Of a DNA stretch of 20,716 bases, positions 1 through 7,647 are shown in pieces. A program made the position numbers and the translations under genes. The DNA is from Candidatus Campbelliibacteriota bacterium (GTDB lineage Bacteria > Patescibacteriota > Minisyncoccia > Phycocordibacterales > CSBR16-193): assembly GCA_007129455.1 (NCBI GenBank), contig SKVL01000005.1, positions 1 to 20,716 of the forward strand, given 5' to 3'. The notes beneath the pieces were generated by a model that was not told where the DNA came from, did no database searches, and was given only the letters and a program-made list of their open reading frames with translations. Each line of letters begins with the position of its first letter. The first letter of the stretch is position 1.

Positions 1-42
1 ATAAAAAAAATGAAAACCAATAATGATTAAAAGGCTTATGGT

Positions 43-48
43 TATAAG
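43..48 (+). promoter_or_regulatory. Possible -10 element of the antiporter gene
   Basis: TATAAG ends 8 nt before the ATG at 57. No convincing -35 hexamer is visible, so this is a weak call. Confidence 0.3.
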
Positions 49-56
49 ACAGTAAC

Positions 57-1073
57 ATGGACCCTTTGTTTTTATGGATTGCGGTCTTCTTGGTATCACT
101 GGTAGCTCTCATAAAAGGAGCTGACTGGTTGCTTCAAAGCTCCGAGAAGATAGGGCTTTCGATAGGCCTTTCTCCCTTTATTGTCGGTGTTTTGATAGTA
201 AGTTTGGGTACTTCTTTCCCGGAGTTGATTGCAACAATTTTCGCCTCCTTTCAAGGTCTTACCGAATTTGCACCGGCCAACGCAATTGGCTCCAACCTCG
301 CCAACATTCTCTTGGTGGTCGGCTTTTCGGCGGTTATAGCCGGCAGACTGATTGCAACCAAAGACCTGATAAACACCGAACTTCCTCTTTTAGCCATAGG
401 CACAGCGATATTTTTGGCGGTGGCATGGGACGGTGTTATCACAGCCTTTGAAGGAGCGCTGATGATCTTGGTTTATACGATATACATACTTTACGCCGTC
501 GGAGACCGCACCGGAGGCGGAAAGGCAAAAACGCAAAAACTTCCTTCTCGTATAGATCGTAGAAAACACACAAGCCACAAAGCACTTGGCGGGGAAAAAG
601 GAACGGTACTCGATGACAGACCGAAATTAAACTCATACGACATTGCAATCTTCGCAGTCGGAGTCGTACTCTTGGGTGTAGGCTCCAAATACCTCATTGA
701 TTCAGTGATATCCCTTTCAGAGATACTGAATGTCGGAGTCGGGGTGATTACCATAACCGCCGTGGCCATAGGAACCTCTCTGCCGGAACTTTTGGTCTCC
801 GCCAAAGCGGCTCTCAAGAAGCGTTATGATATCGCACTCGGAAACATCTTCGGCTCCAACGCCTTCAATATGATGATCGTTGTCGGCCTGCCCGCCCTCT
901 TTTTCAAAGTCAACCTTGATGAACAGACATACACGATCGGCCTGCCCTTCCTAGCCGTCACGACATTCTTATTCGTTATTTCGGGAATATCGAAGAACAT
1001 CAACTCTTGGGAAGGGGCATTCTATATTTTCTTTTATGTTATTCTCATCTCAACTCTTTTGGGATTTTCTTAA
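57..1073 (+). CDS. Calcium/sodium antiporter (CaCA/YrbG family)
   Basis: This 338-aa polytopic membrane protein has the two inverted alpha-repeats of the Ca2+/cation antiporter superfamily. The first repeat has GTSFPEL near residues 51-57 followed by AIGSN-type residues near 77-80. The second has GTSLPEL near 239-245 followed by GNIFGSN near 261-267. The acidic residue in each GTS-PEL motif is the expected ion ligand. About ten hydrophobic segments flank a basic hydrophilic loop near residues 150-190, as in YrbG-like exchangers. The role is probably Ca2+ extrusion coupled to Na+ entry at the cytoplasmic membrane. The family is clear; substrate specificity is inferred. It is a single gene with no partner in the window. 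The ATG lies 8 nt after a TATAAG element, so its mRNA may be nearly leaderless. Confidence 0.9.
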   Translation: MDPLFLWIAVFLVSLVALIKGADWLLQSSEKIGLSIGLSPFIVGVLIVSLGTSFPELIATIFASFQGLTEFAPANAIGSNLANILLVVGFSAVIAGRLIATKDLINTELPLLAIGTAIFLAVAWDGVITAFEGALMILVYTIYILYAVGDRTGGGKAKTQKLPSRIDRRKHTSHKALGGEKGTVLDDRPKLNSYDIAIFAVGVVLLGVGSKYLIDSVISLSEILNVGVGVITITAVAIGTSLPELLVSAKAALKKRYDIALGNIFGSNAFNMMIVVGLPALFFKVNLDEQTYTIGLPFLAVTTFLFVISGISKNINSWEGAFYIFFYVILISTLLGFS

Positions 1074-1117
1074 TTGCAAAAATCCGGATCCGAAAAACCC
1101 CTACGTAAAACATAAAC

Positions 1118-1146
1118 TTCACTAAAAAAGAGAAAAGTGTTATAAA
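1118..1146 (+). promoter_or_regulatory. Promoter of the 72-aa ORF
   Basis: A TTCACT -35-like hexamer (1118-1123) is followed by a 17-bp spacer and TATAAA (1141-1146). It lies about 45 nt upstream of the ORF start at 1190. Confidence 0.55.
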
Positions 1147-1189
1147 ATAAAAGATACGGGTTCTTTAAACAAAAACAAGGAGGAGTGTA

Positions 1190-1408
1190 ATGGACGCAAA
1201 GATTTTTATCGAGGAAGTAAATGAAGGAAAAAGAGATTTCGATAGTGTTACCGTCGACGGCGTGGTCGATCTTGACCTGATAAAGTTCGGACCGGAAGAA
1301 TGGGTTCGAGTGAACTGTATTCGAGTTCTAAAATACGACAAAGATAAACACATTCAAATTTCGGCATCTGTGTTCGTTAACCAATATGAGGGGAAAATAC
1401 CCCTTTAA
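1190..1408 (+). CDS. Small hypothetical protein, 72 aa
   Basis: I do not recognise a family. The protein is acidic at the N-terminus, has no membrane segment or signal peptide, and its alternating hydrophobic pattern suggests a small beta-rich fold. It is very likely real. It has a strong SD (AAGGAGGAG) about 5 nt before the ATG, an upstream promoter, and two tandem intrinsic terminators after the stop. It is therefore an independent monocistronic unit. It is set apart from its neighbours, which have no SD sites. Confidence 0.7.
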   Translation: MDAKIFIEEVNEGKRDFDSVTVDGVVDLDLIKFGPEEWVRVNCIRVLKYDKDKHIQISASVFVNQYEGKIPL

Positions 1409-1413
1409 CTCAC

Positions 1414-1448
1414 GACTTCAGTCCGTAACAGAGATGTTATGAGTTACT
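1414..1448 (+). other. Imperfect stem-loop after the 72-aa ORF
   Basis: An outer inverted repeat (ACTCA with TGAGT) encloses a short inner hairpin (TAACA, GAGA loop, TGTTA) just before the first terminator. Its role is unknown; it may be a 3' UTR stability element. Confidence 0.3.
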
Positions 1449-1451
1449 GCC

Positions 1452-1488
1452 AACCGTTGAAAATTTTTATTTTCAACGGTTTTTCTTT
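1452..1488 (+). terminator. Intrinsic terminator 1 after the 72-aa ORF
   Basis: A perfect 12-bp stem (1452-1463 with 1470-1481) and a 6-nt loop are followed by a T-rich tail. The stem is AT-rich at its apex and GC-rich at its base. Confidence 0.85.
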
Positions 1489-1492
1489 CAAA

Positions 1493-1520
1493 CAAAAAAC
1501 CCGCATTGCGGGATTTTTGT
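1493..1520 (+). terminator. Intrinsic terminator 2 in tandem
   Basis: CCCGC-ATT-GCGGG (1500-1512) is followed by ATTTTTGTT and preceded by an A-run. It is a short back-up terminator 12 nt beyond the first. Confidence 0.75.
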
Positions 1521-1560
1521 TGAGGACCTTGAAAAACCGGTTACTTAAATTTCAGCCTTA

Positions 1561-1703
1561 CACCCGTAAGTGCTCACTTTTGAAAATAACATCCTCGTTT
1601 CCGAACGGTTTTCCCCGTAGGTACTAACCTTCATCCTTCGCGCGCTTTTTTATAAAGACATATCGGATCCTTGGTATGTCGGGCTTTCCCCGTAGGTACT
1701 AAC
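1561..1703. repeat. Two 19-bp direct repeats plus one degenerate copy
   Basis: TTTCCCCGTAGGTACTAAC occurs perfectly at 1610-1628 and 1685-1703, a spacing of 75 bp. A degenerate copy (about 15 of 19 matching) starts near 1562. An imperfect inverted repeat, GACATA with TATGTC, lies between the two perfect copies at about 1657-1680. Copies are too few and spacing too irregular for a CRISPR array. Confidence 0.7.
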
Positions 1704-1816
1704 ATCTTTTCCAAAAAGCTTACAGCTGCATTTAAACAACCACATCGTTTTTGCGACTAACTTTTCAAAGGTCCCTAATTAAAATTATACATCTCATTTT
1801 AAAGATGCAAGCTTCG

Positions 1817-1825
1817 TTATCCACA
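1817..1825 (+). promoter_or_regulatory. Consensus DnaA box
   Basis: TTATCCACA matches the bacterial DnaA box exactly. It is a single copy in an AT-rich stretch about 115 nt before scpA. One box is not evidence for an origin; it could regulate scpA or occur by chance. Confidence 0.35.
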
Positions 1826-1906
1826 AAAGGTTCGATATTCAAATCGCATTCCATAAAGACTCTCAACTTAAAACATACCCTTTAAAAAATACATCTAAAA
1901 AACAGC

Positions 1907-1935
1907 TTGAATAAAGGTATTCTTCGCGGTATATT
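1907..1935 (+). promoter_or_regulatory. scpA operon promoter, apparently leaderless
   Basis: TTGAAT (1907-1912), a 17-bp spacer, then TATATT (1930-1935). Only 6 nt separate the -10 from the ATG at 1942, so the expected transcription start falls on the A of the start codon. Confidence 0.7.
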
Positions 1936-1941
1936 AAAAAA

Positions 1942-2718
1942 ATGGACGAAAACCGAGAGACTGTCGGGGGTGTAACCATCTACAATGTAAAAACAGATGT
2001 TTTTAGCGGCCCTTTTGATGTCCTTCTCCACTTGATAGAAAGAAGGAAGCTCTTTATAAATGACATCGCTCTGGCCCAAGTCGCCGACGACTTCATTGAT
2101 TACATCAAAAGCCGAGATCATTTCCCCCTACAAGAAAGTGCCCACTTCATCTTAGTGGCCTCGACCTTGATACTTATAAAATCAAGATCCCTACTTCCTT
2201 CGTTAAGTCTAACCGAAGAGGAAGAGGAGGGGATTGAGGACCTAGAAAAGCGACTCAGCATATACAAGGCAGTCAAAGAAGAGACATCGAATCTAAAGGA
2301 AGCGTGGGGAATAGAGAGACTTTTCTTCGGCACGGGAGAGGTGGTGCCGATACCGATATCATTCATTCCCGACGAATCCATAACTCAAAAAAACCTCGCT
2401 CTAATCGCTCATGATATCATCGATAAACTGCCGACCGACAACATGATACCGGAGGTCAAAGTAAGCGACGTCGTTAAGCTTGAAAATGTGATAAACTCCT
2501 TAATCAGAAGGGTTGACGCCGAAATGAAGATAAGCTTTAAAAACTTTTCAGGTCTGAACAATGTGGTTATGACCAAAAAAGACAGATATATGGTCATCGT
2601 CAGTTTTATCGCCGTTCTGGAGTTAATGAAACAAGGAATTTTAAACGCACACCAGCAAAGTGAAGACAACGATATTTACATAGAGAACAACAACATCAAG
2701 GTTCCCAATTACACTTAA
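1942..2718 (+). CDS. scpA: Segregation and condensation protein A
   Basis: ScpA is the kleisin subunit of the SMC-ScpAB condensin, which bridges SMC heads and helps chromosome segregation. The 258-aa length is normal. The N-terminal signature (F-GPFDVLLHLIE followed by INDIALAQVADDFIDYI) is at about residues 20-50. An acidic linker lies near 92-98, and the C-terminal winged-helix region carries the conserved VSFIAVLELMKQG near 220-235. It is the first gene of a long operon, 4 nt upstream of scpB. Its ATG has no SD and directly abuts the promoter, which suggests leaderless translation. smc itself is not in this window. Confidence 0.95.
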   Translation: MDENRETVGGVTIYNVKTDVFSGPFDVLLHLIERRKLFINDIALAQVADDFIDYIKSRDHFPLQESAHFILVASTLILIKSRSLLPSLSLTEEEEEGIEDLEKRLSIYKAVKEETSNLKEAWGIERLFFGTGEVVPIPISFIPDESITQKNLALIAHDIIDKLPTDNMIPEVKVSDVVKLENVINSLIRRVDAEMKISFKNFSGLNNVVMTKKDRYMVIVSFIAVLELMKQGILNAHQQSEDNDIYIENNNIKVPNYT

Positions 2719-2722
2719 GATT

Positions 2723-3259
2723 ATGGAAATAACAAAATACATTGAAGCGATACTTTTTATGAGAGGCGAGCCCGTGAAAAAATCGGAACTCACAAGAATA
2801 CTCTCCATCCCCCAAGAAGAGATAACGGAGGCGGTGGAAGTTTTGGAAAAAGAACTTTCAAATCGCGGAGTACGCCTCATGCAAACGGGAGATTCACTAC
2901 TTTTGACCACAGCGCCGGAGGTCAGTGGGATGCTTCAATCCATGGCCAAGGATGATATAAGCTCCGAGATAGGCAAGGCGGGAATGGAGGTTCTCACCAT
3001 CGTCCTCTATGCTTCACCTGTCAATCGAAGACATATTGATTACATAAGAGGAGTCAACTCTTCTTCGACTTTGAGGACTTTGGTTTTGAAAGGAATAGTG
3101 GAAAGACAAAAAACAAAAAGCGGACAAGGCTTCTCTTACACCCCGACCGCCGAACTTTTGGCATTCTTAGGCCTATCAAAAACGGAGGATCTTCTTCATT
3201 ACCAAACCTTGAGAGACAAATTCTTGGGCACCTTAAATCAAGAGGAAATGCCCTCTTAA
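2723..3259 (+). CDS. scpB: Segregation and condensation protein B
   Basis: ScpB dimerises and binds ScpA in the condensin complex. The 178-aa protein has the two expected winged-helix domains. The first is at about residues 1-80 (YIEAILFMRGEPVKKSEL is its conserved start). The second is at about 85-165 and includes a motif close to the family signature IRGVNS followed by L-L-LKGIVER. It starts 4 nt after the scpA stop without a visible SD, so it is probably translationally coupled. A highly typical arrangement; the family call is firm. Confidence 0.95.
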   Translation: MEITKYIEAILFMRGEPVKKSELTRILSIPQEEITEAVEVLEKELSNRGVRLMQTGDSLLLTTAPEVSGMLQSMAKDDISSEIGKAGMEVLTIVLYASPVNRRHIDYIRGVNSSSTLRTLVLKGIVERQKTKSGQGFSYTPTAELLAFLGLSKTEDLLHYQTLRDKFLGTLNQEEMPS

Positions 3260-3266
3260 AAACAAT

Positions 3267-4304
3267 ATGGGAAACACCTTTCAAAACGAAATAAAAAGAA
3301 CAAAGCTGGCAGTTGGATTAATCCTGATATCCTTCTTATCGATGCTCATACTTTCAGGGAGCTTCTTTGCCTTGAAAACCCCAAGCATAATAAACGCACT
3401 TAAAAACAACATGAAGCAAACGGGGCTCGCCTCGGAAGGAATTATGACTCGGGATTCCGAAACGGACATAAAGCTCACTCTCGATGAAGAAAGAATTGCC
3501 AATAAAAATAAACATTTCGGACTCCTTGATATTGAAGCCGAATCGGTGTTAGTGTGGGACATTAAAAAAGAGGAAGCAATTTTTGAAAAAAACGCCGACG
3601 AGGCGAGACCGCTGGCCTCGATTACCAAAATGATGACAGCCGTGGTTGCTTTGGAAAAAGTCGAACCTTTATTCCCGATATTTATAGAGCATGAGTTCCT
3701 GATGCAACATGGAAACAGTGGCCTATTTCTGCACGAGAGTTGGCCTTTGGAAAACCTAATCAAGATAAGCATGGTGACATCGGCCAACGACGCTTCTTAT
3801 GCCATTGCGGCCACCGTAGGAGCTCACCTTACCGGGGGATCACACAGAGAGGGAGAGGGGTTCTTTGTGTCGGAGATGAACCGAAAGGCCGACTCTCTCG
3901 GACTTGAAAAGACATTTTTTCATAACTCCACCGGTCTGGACCTGAATGAAAGGACAAGCGGTGCCTACAGCTCCGCACGTGATATTGTAGAGCTTACCCT
4001 TTACACACTTTTAAACCATCCCGCAATCCTGTACTCGACAAGACACTCTGTCAGAGAGGATGTTTCTTTAAGCAACCTACAGCACAGCTTCACGAACACA
4101 AATCCCACGGTCTCCGAAACGGATGGTATCGTTGCCTCAAAAACCGGTTACACTGATTTGGCGGGAGGTAACCTTGTGGTTGTGGTCAATGTGGATTTCA
4201 ACTACCCTGTCATCATAGTGGTCCTGGGTTCATCTTTAAATGGCAGATTTGAAGATATTAAGCAGCTGATAGAAGTAACTCGTCATTATTTACAAACATC
4301 ATGA
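3267..4304 (+). CDS. D-alanyl-D-alanine carboxypeptidase (peptidase S11, PBP5-like)
   Basis: This 345-aa penicillin-binding protein trims the terminal D-Ala from peptidoglycan stem pentapeptides, or cleaves cross-links. An N-terminal membrane anchor lies at about residues 14-37. The S11 motifs are complete: SITK at 118-121 (catalytic S118, K121), SAN at 172-174, and KTG at 292-294. The membrane-bound C-terminal amphipathic helix of PBP5 is absent, so anchoring would be through the N-terminus. It overlaps mraY by 4 nt (ATGA), which implies translational coupling. Placing a D,D-carboxypeptidase between scpAB and mraY groups wall remodelling with lipid I synthesis. Endopeptidase activity cannot be excluded. 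Confidence 0.9.
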   Translation: MGNTFQNEIKRTKLAVGLILISFLSMLILSGSFFALKTPSIINALKNNMKQTGLASEGIMTRDSETDIKLTLDEERIANKNKHFGLLDIEAESVLVWDIKKEEAIFEKNADEARPLASITKMMTAVVALEKVEPLFPIFIEHEFLMQHGNSGLFLHESWPLENLIKISMVTSANDASYAIAATVGAHLTGGSHREGEGFFVSEMNRKADSLGLEKTFFHNSTGLDLNERTSGAYSSARDIVELTLYTLLNHPAILYSTRHSVREDVSLSNLQHSFTNTNPTVSETDGIVASKTGYTDLAGGNLVVVVNVDFNYPVIIVVLGSSLNGRFEDIKQLIEVTRHYLQTS

Positions 4305-5380
4305 TAATAGACTTTGTAAAGATTATTTTACCGGCCGTTTTGGCTTTCGGCGTGGGAATCATACTGACCCCATTTCTAACTTACTATCTTTATCGATATA
4401 AAGCATGGAAAAAGAAGGCGGGTAAAAACGCACTTGATGGGAAAGAGGCGGCGATCTTCAACGAGCTTCATAAAGAGAAGGAAGTCGGGACTCCCAGAAT
4501 GGGCGGAATCATCATCTGGTTAAGCTCTGCTGTCGTAATCCTCTCTCTTTGGTTATTGGCGATTATCTTCCATGAAAACGAAACACTGACCAAACTTGAC
4601 TTCCTGAGCCGTGACCAAACCTGGATTCCTTTTGCGGCTCTTATATTCGGAGCACTCATAGGACTATCCGACGATATATTGGAAGTGACCGGCGAAGGAA
4701 AATATATGGCCGGCGGACTTTCATTCAGAAAAAGAATAACGGCTGTGATTCTTTTGGGTTTTGGTTGCGGAATGTGGTTTTATCAACAACTTGAAGTTAC
4801 CACCCTCGGAATGCCGAGTGTAGTGGGGGACTTGGAAATAGGTTGGCTGATAGTTCCTCTTTTTATTTTAGTCATGGTATCCGTCTACTCAAGCGGCGTC
4901 ATTGACGGCATAGACGGTTTGGCTGGAGGTGTCTTTGCAACGATCTTCGCCAGCTACAGCATAATAGCTTTTTATCTTGATCAAATAAACTTGGCCGCCT
5001 TCTGCGCCATGGTCACGGGGGCCGTCTTAGCCTTCCTATGGTTCAACATTCCCCCGGCAAGATTTTACATGTCGGAGACTGGAACGATGGCATTGACGGT
5101 CGTCGTGGCGATCGTTGCCTTTATGACCGACAGTTTGGGAGGAGGGTACGGAGTGATTATACTCCCGATTATCGCTTTTCCATTGGTTATAACTTCTTCT
5201 TCGGTGATAATCCAAATCCTGTCCAAAAAGTTCCGAGGTAAAAAGGTCTTCAAAGTGGCACCGGTTCACCATCACTTCGAAGCGATAGGCTGGCCACCTT
5301 ACAAAGTGGTTATGCGTTTTTGGGTCATAAGTGTCGTTTTTGCCATGGTCGGCATCATACTGGGGATTATCGGAATTTGA
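4301..5380 (+). CDS. mraY: Phospho-N-acetylmuramoyl-pentapeptide transferase
   Basis: MraY transfers phospho-MurNAc-pentapeptide from UDP to undecaprenyl phosphate, making lipid I at the inner face of the membrane. The 359-aa protein has about ten membrane segments. Asp pair D124-D125 (LSDDILEV) fits the first acidic motif. IDGIDGLAGG at 201-210 is the second motif, and PVHHHFEAIGW at 321-331 is the characteristic HHH loop. The third acidic motif, normally of the form MGDTGS, reads MSETGT (257-262), with Glu in place of Asp. Genes on both sides (D,D-carboxypeptidase, ftsW, murG) support the assignment. The start overlaps the upstream gene. Confidence 0.95.
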   Translation: MIIDFVKIILPAVLAFGVGIILTPFLTYYLYRYKAWKKKAGKNALDGKEAAIFNELHKEKEVGTPRMGGIIIWLSSAVVILSLWLLAIIFHENETLTKLDFLSRDQTWIPFAALIFGALIGLSDDILEVTGEGKYMAGGLSFRKRITAVILLGFGCGMWFYQQLEVTTLGMPSVVGDLEIGWLIVPLFILVMVSVYSSGVIDGIDGLAGGVFATIFASYSIIAFYLDQINLAAFCAMVTGAVLAFLWFNIPPARFYMSETGTMALTVVVAIVAFMTDSLGGGYGVIILPIIAFPLVITSSSVIIQILSKKFRGKKVFKVAPVHHHFEAIGWPPYKVVMRFWVISVVFAMVGIILGIIGI

Positions 5381-5397
5381 ACTAATAAAAAACTAAG

Positions 5398-6507
5398 ATG
5401 AAAATCTCCAGAAAAAAAGGAATGGATGCGTGGTTTCTTACGATTGTATTAATTATCGCCTTCGGTGGTTTTTTGATTTTTTTGTCGGCTTCAACCGGAC
5501 TTCTAACTCAAAAGAACATCAACTTTACAAAAGTGGTGTTAACTCAGTCGGTCGCTCTGTTCTTGGGGTTGACATTGCTCTTCCTTCTTTCTCACATTCA
5601 TTATCGCTTCTGGAGGAAATACGCGCTTGTGATATTGATATCCACCCTGATTTTGTCACTCCTTGTATTTATTCCCGGGCTGGGTCTTGAGCATGGCGGT
5701 GCCGTGAGGTGGCTTACGATAGGGCCGTTAACACTGCAACCTGCCGAATTTTTACAGTTGGGTTTTATAATCTACTGTTCGGCGTGGCTCTCGGGAATCA
5801 CATCAAAGATACAGAAATTCTCTTTCGGGCTGTTGCCGATCTTGATCCTCTTATCAATCATCTCTTTAACCCTACTCATCCAACGCGATACCGGAAGTCT
5901 TGTCATAATCTTCACAGCTGGACTTGCGATGTTCTTTGTGGCGGGGGCCAGATGGAGAGATATTTTCATATTGGTCAGTCTGGCTTTCGGTGGTCTTGCA
6001 GTACTTGCCGTCCGCAGGCCTTACATACTGGAAAGATTCCTGACTCTTTTTAATCCCTCCAAAGTCGACGGATTGGGGTCGGGATATCAAATAGATCAGT
6101 CCTTGATCGCCATCGGCTCGGGAGAGTGGTTTGGTCGAGGTTTCGGTCAAAGTATCCAAAAGTTTCGCTTTCTACCGGAGGCTTCCACCGACTCCATATT
6201 CGCCGTGGCGGCCGAAGAGCTGGGTTTCATAGGCGCACTTCTTATCGTGACGGCCTTCGTTATGCTTGCCTGGAGAGGGTTGCGAATCGCCCTCCATGCA
6301 CCGGATTCTTTCGCTAGACTGCTTGTGGTCGGAATTGTTATAATGTTCATTACCCAGGCCTTCATACACATAGGAGGAATGGTCAACATATTTCCCCTGT
6401 CGGGGACACCCCTTACATTCACAAGCTTAGGGGGAACTTCATTGATGATCTCTTTGGCTGCAGCCGGGATAATCCTTAATGTTTCGCGTTATTCGAAAGT
6501 AAAATAA
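5398..6507 (+). CDS. ftsW: Lipid II-polymerising SEDS glycosyltransferase FtsW
   Basis: This 369-aa SEDS-family membrane protein has about ten TM segments. Conserved stretches include LQPAEFLQLG near residues 113-122 (the QP-E motif), the R-R-Y..ERF-TLFNP loop near 201-222, GSGYQIDQSLIAIGSGEWFGRG near 227-248, AAEELGFIG near 267-275 and the C-terminal GGTSLM motif near 344. SEDS proteins polymerise lipid II into glycan strands with a partner class B PBP. RodA is the alternative, but position between mraY and murG is that of ftsW. No cognate class B PBP gene is in the window. The gap to murG is 6 nt, with no SD. Confidence 0.9.
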   Translation: MKISRKKGMDAWFLTIVLIIAFGGFLIFLSASTGLLTQKNINFTKVVLTQSVALFLGLTLLFLLSHIHYRFWRKYALVILISTLILSLLVFIPGLGLEHGGAVRWLTIGPLTLQPAEFLQLGFIIYCSAWLSGITSKIQKFSFGLLPILILLSIISLTLLIQRDTGSLVIIFTAGLAMFFVAGARWRDIFILVSLAFGGLAVLAVRRPYILERFLTLFNPSKVDGLGSGYQIDQSLIAIGSGEWFGRGFGQSIQKFRFLPEASTDSIFAVAAEELGFIGALLIVTAFVMLAWRGLRIALHAPDSFARLLVVGIVIMFITQAFIHIGGMVNIFPLSGTPLTFTSLGGTSLMISLAAAGIILNVSRYSKVK

Positions 6508-6513
6508 ATTCTT

Positions 6514-7647
6514 ATGAAAATAATTTTAACCGGAGGAGACACCGGTGGACATTTTTACCCCATCATAGCCGTCGCCGAACAACTAAGAAAAATACAAAAG
6601 GAAGAGGGGGTAACGGAGATGAAGATATTCTTTGTTTCCACTCATCCATATGATAAAAAAGAGCTTGAGAGGCTGGGAATCACATTCAAAAAAATTCAGA
6701 GCGGAAAACTCAGAACCTACCCCTCGATTCAAACCGTATTCGACATCTTCAGAACATTCTTCGGTATTTTCCAATCCTTGTTTTTCATATTTTTAAACTA
6801 CCCCGACGTTGTCTTCGGTAAGGGCGGATTCCCGAGTTTCCCCGTCTTGCTGGTGGCCAAAACTTTCAGAATTCCGATAATCATCCACGAATCGGACAGT
6901 GTACCCGGTCGAGTGAACAAATGGGCGGGAAAATCGGCACAACAGGTCTTCGTCTCTTTCAAAGAGGCTATCGCAAGTTTTCCAAAAGAGAAGACGGAAC
7001 TAGCCGGACGACCCATTGTGGAAGGTATCTCAGACATCGAAAACATTGTCGGTGCTCGTGAATTCCTGCATATACACGATGAAAATGTTCCGGTCCTTCT
7101 GGTCTTGGGAGGATCTCAGGGGTCGGAGAAAATTAACTCTATAATAATAGACAGTCTGCTAAAACTTACTGAGAAATATTATATCATCCACCAAACCGGC
7201 AGAAACAATATCGTCGCCGTAAGGGCCGCCTCGGAGAGCATCCTAAAAAGAAGCCCTTATGCCGACCGCTATAAACCCTTCGATTTTTTGGACAGAGAGG
7301 GGATAAGAAGGGCGGTAAGCCTTTCCGATTTGGTCCTATCAAGAGCGGGTTCAACTCTTTTTGAGATTGCGGCTTGGGGAAAGGCCGGCATACTGGTTCC
7401 GTATGAGCACGCACACGGAAACCACCAGCACCACAACGCCTTTGCTTACGCCCGAGCCGGAGCTTGCCGGGTGATTGAAGAATACAACCTGTCCACTTCG
7501 GTCTTGATGCTAGAGTTAGAAGACCTTTTTCAAAATCCGCAAAAAATCAAGTCCATGGAGGATGCGGCAAAAGCTTTCCATAGACCGGGTGCGGCCGAAA
7601 AAGTGGCTTACGCCCTTGCGGAGATCGGGTTATTGCACGAAAAATAA
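6514..7647 (+). CDS. murG: UDP-GlcNAc:lipid I N-acetylglucosaminyltransferase
   Basis: MurG is a GT28 (GT-B fold) peripheral membrane enzyme that adds GlcNAc to lipid I, giving lipid II. The 377-aa protein has the N-terminal glycine-rich loop (GGDTGGH at 7-13), HESDSVPGRVN near 125 in place of the common HEQNAVPG, the second glycine-rich loop LGGSQGS near 196-202, the SRAGSTLFEIAAWG nucleotide-sugar region near 275-290, and HQHHNA near 305. A hydrophobic patch near residues 75-95 fits the membrane-association surface. Its stop codon overlaps the gltX start by one base (TAATG), so the two are coupled. Confidence 0.95.
   Translation: MKIILTGGDTGGHFYPIIAVAEQLRKIQKEEGVTEMKIFFVSTHPYDKKELERLGITFKKIQSGKLRTYPSIQTVFDIFRTFFGIFQSLFFIFLNYPDVVFGKGGFPSFPVLLVAKTFRIPIIIHESDSVPGRVNKWAGKSAQQVFVSFKEAIASFPKEKTELAGRPIVEGISDIENIVGAREFLHIHDENVPVLLVLGGSQGSEKINSIIIDSLLKLTEKYYIIHQTGRNNIVAVRAASESILKRSPYADRYKPFDFLDREGIRRAVSLSDLVLSRAGSTLFEIAAWGKAGILVPYEHAHGNHQHHNAFAYARAGACRVIEEYNLSTSVLMLELEDLFQNPQKIKSMEDAAKAFHRPGAAEKVAYALAEIGLLHEK

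Larger units (their letters stand above)
1409..1941. other. Gene-free intergenic region
   Basis: This 533-nt stretch has no ORF that looks protein-like on either strand. It holds a stem-loop, two terminators, the 19-bp direct repeats, one consensus DnaA box and the scpA promoter. The part from about 1710 to 1900 is AT-rich and otherwise featureless to the eye. Confidence 0.6.

Noticed and set aside
1439..1627. 62-aa plus-strand ORF over the terminators and repeats
   Set aside because: It runs through two intrinsic terminators and a repeat, has no SD and no protein-like pattern.
1561..1703. CRISPR-like repeats
   Set aside because: Only two exact 19-bp copies, irregular spacing to the degenerate third, no cas genes, no uniform spacers.
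1817..1825. Replication origin
   Set aside because: One DnaA box only, no cluster, and dnaA/dnaN are not adjacent.
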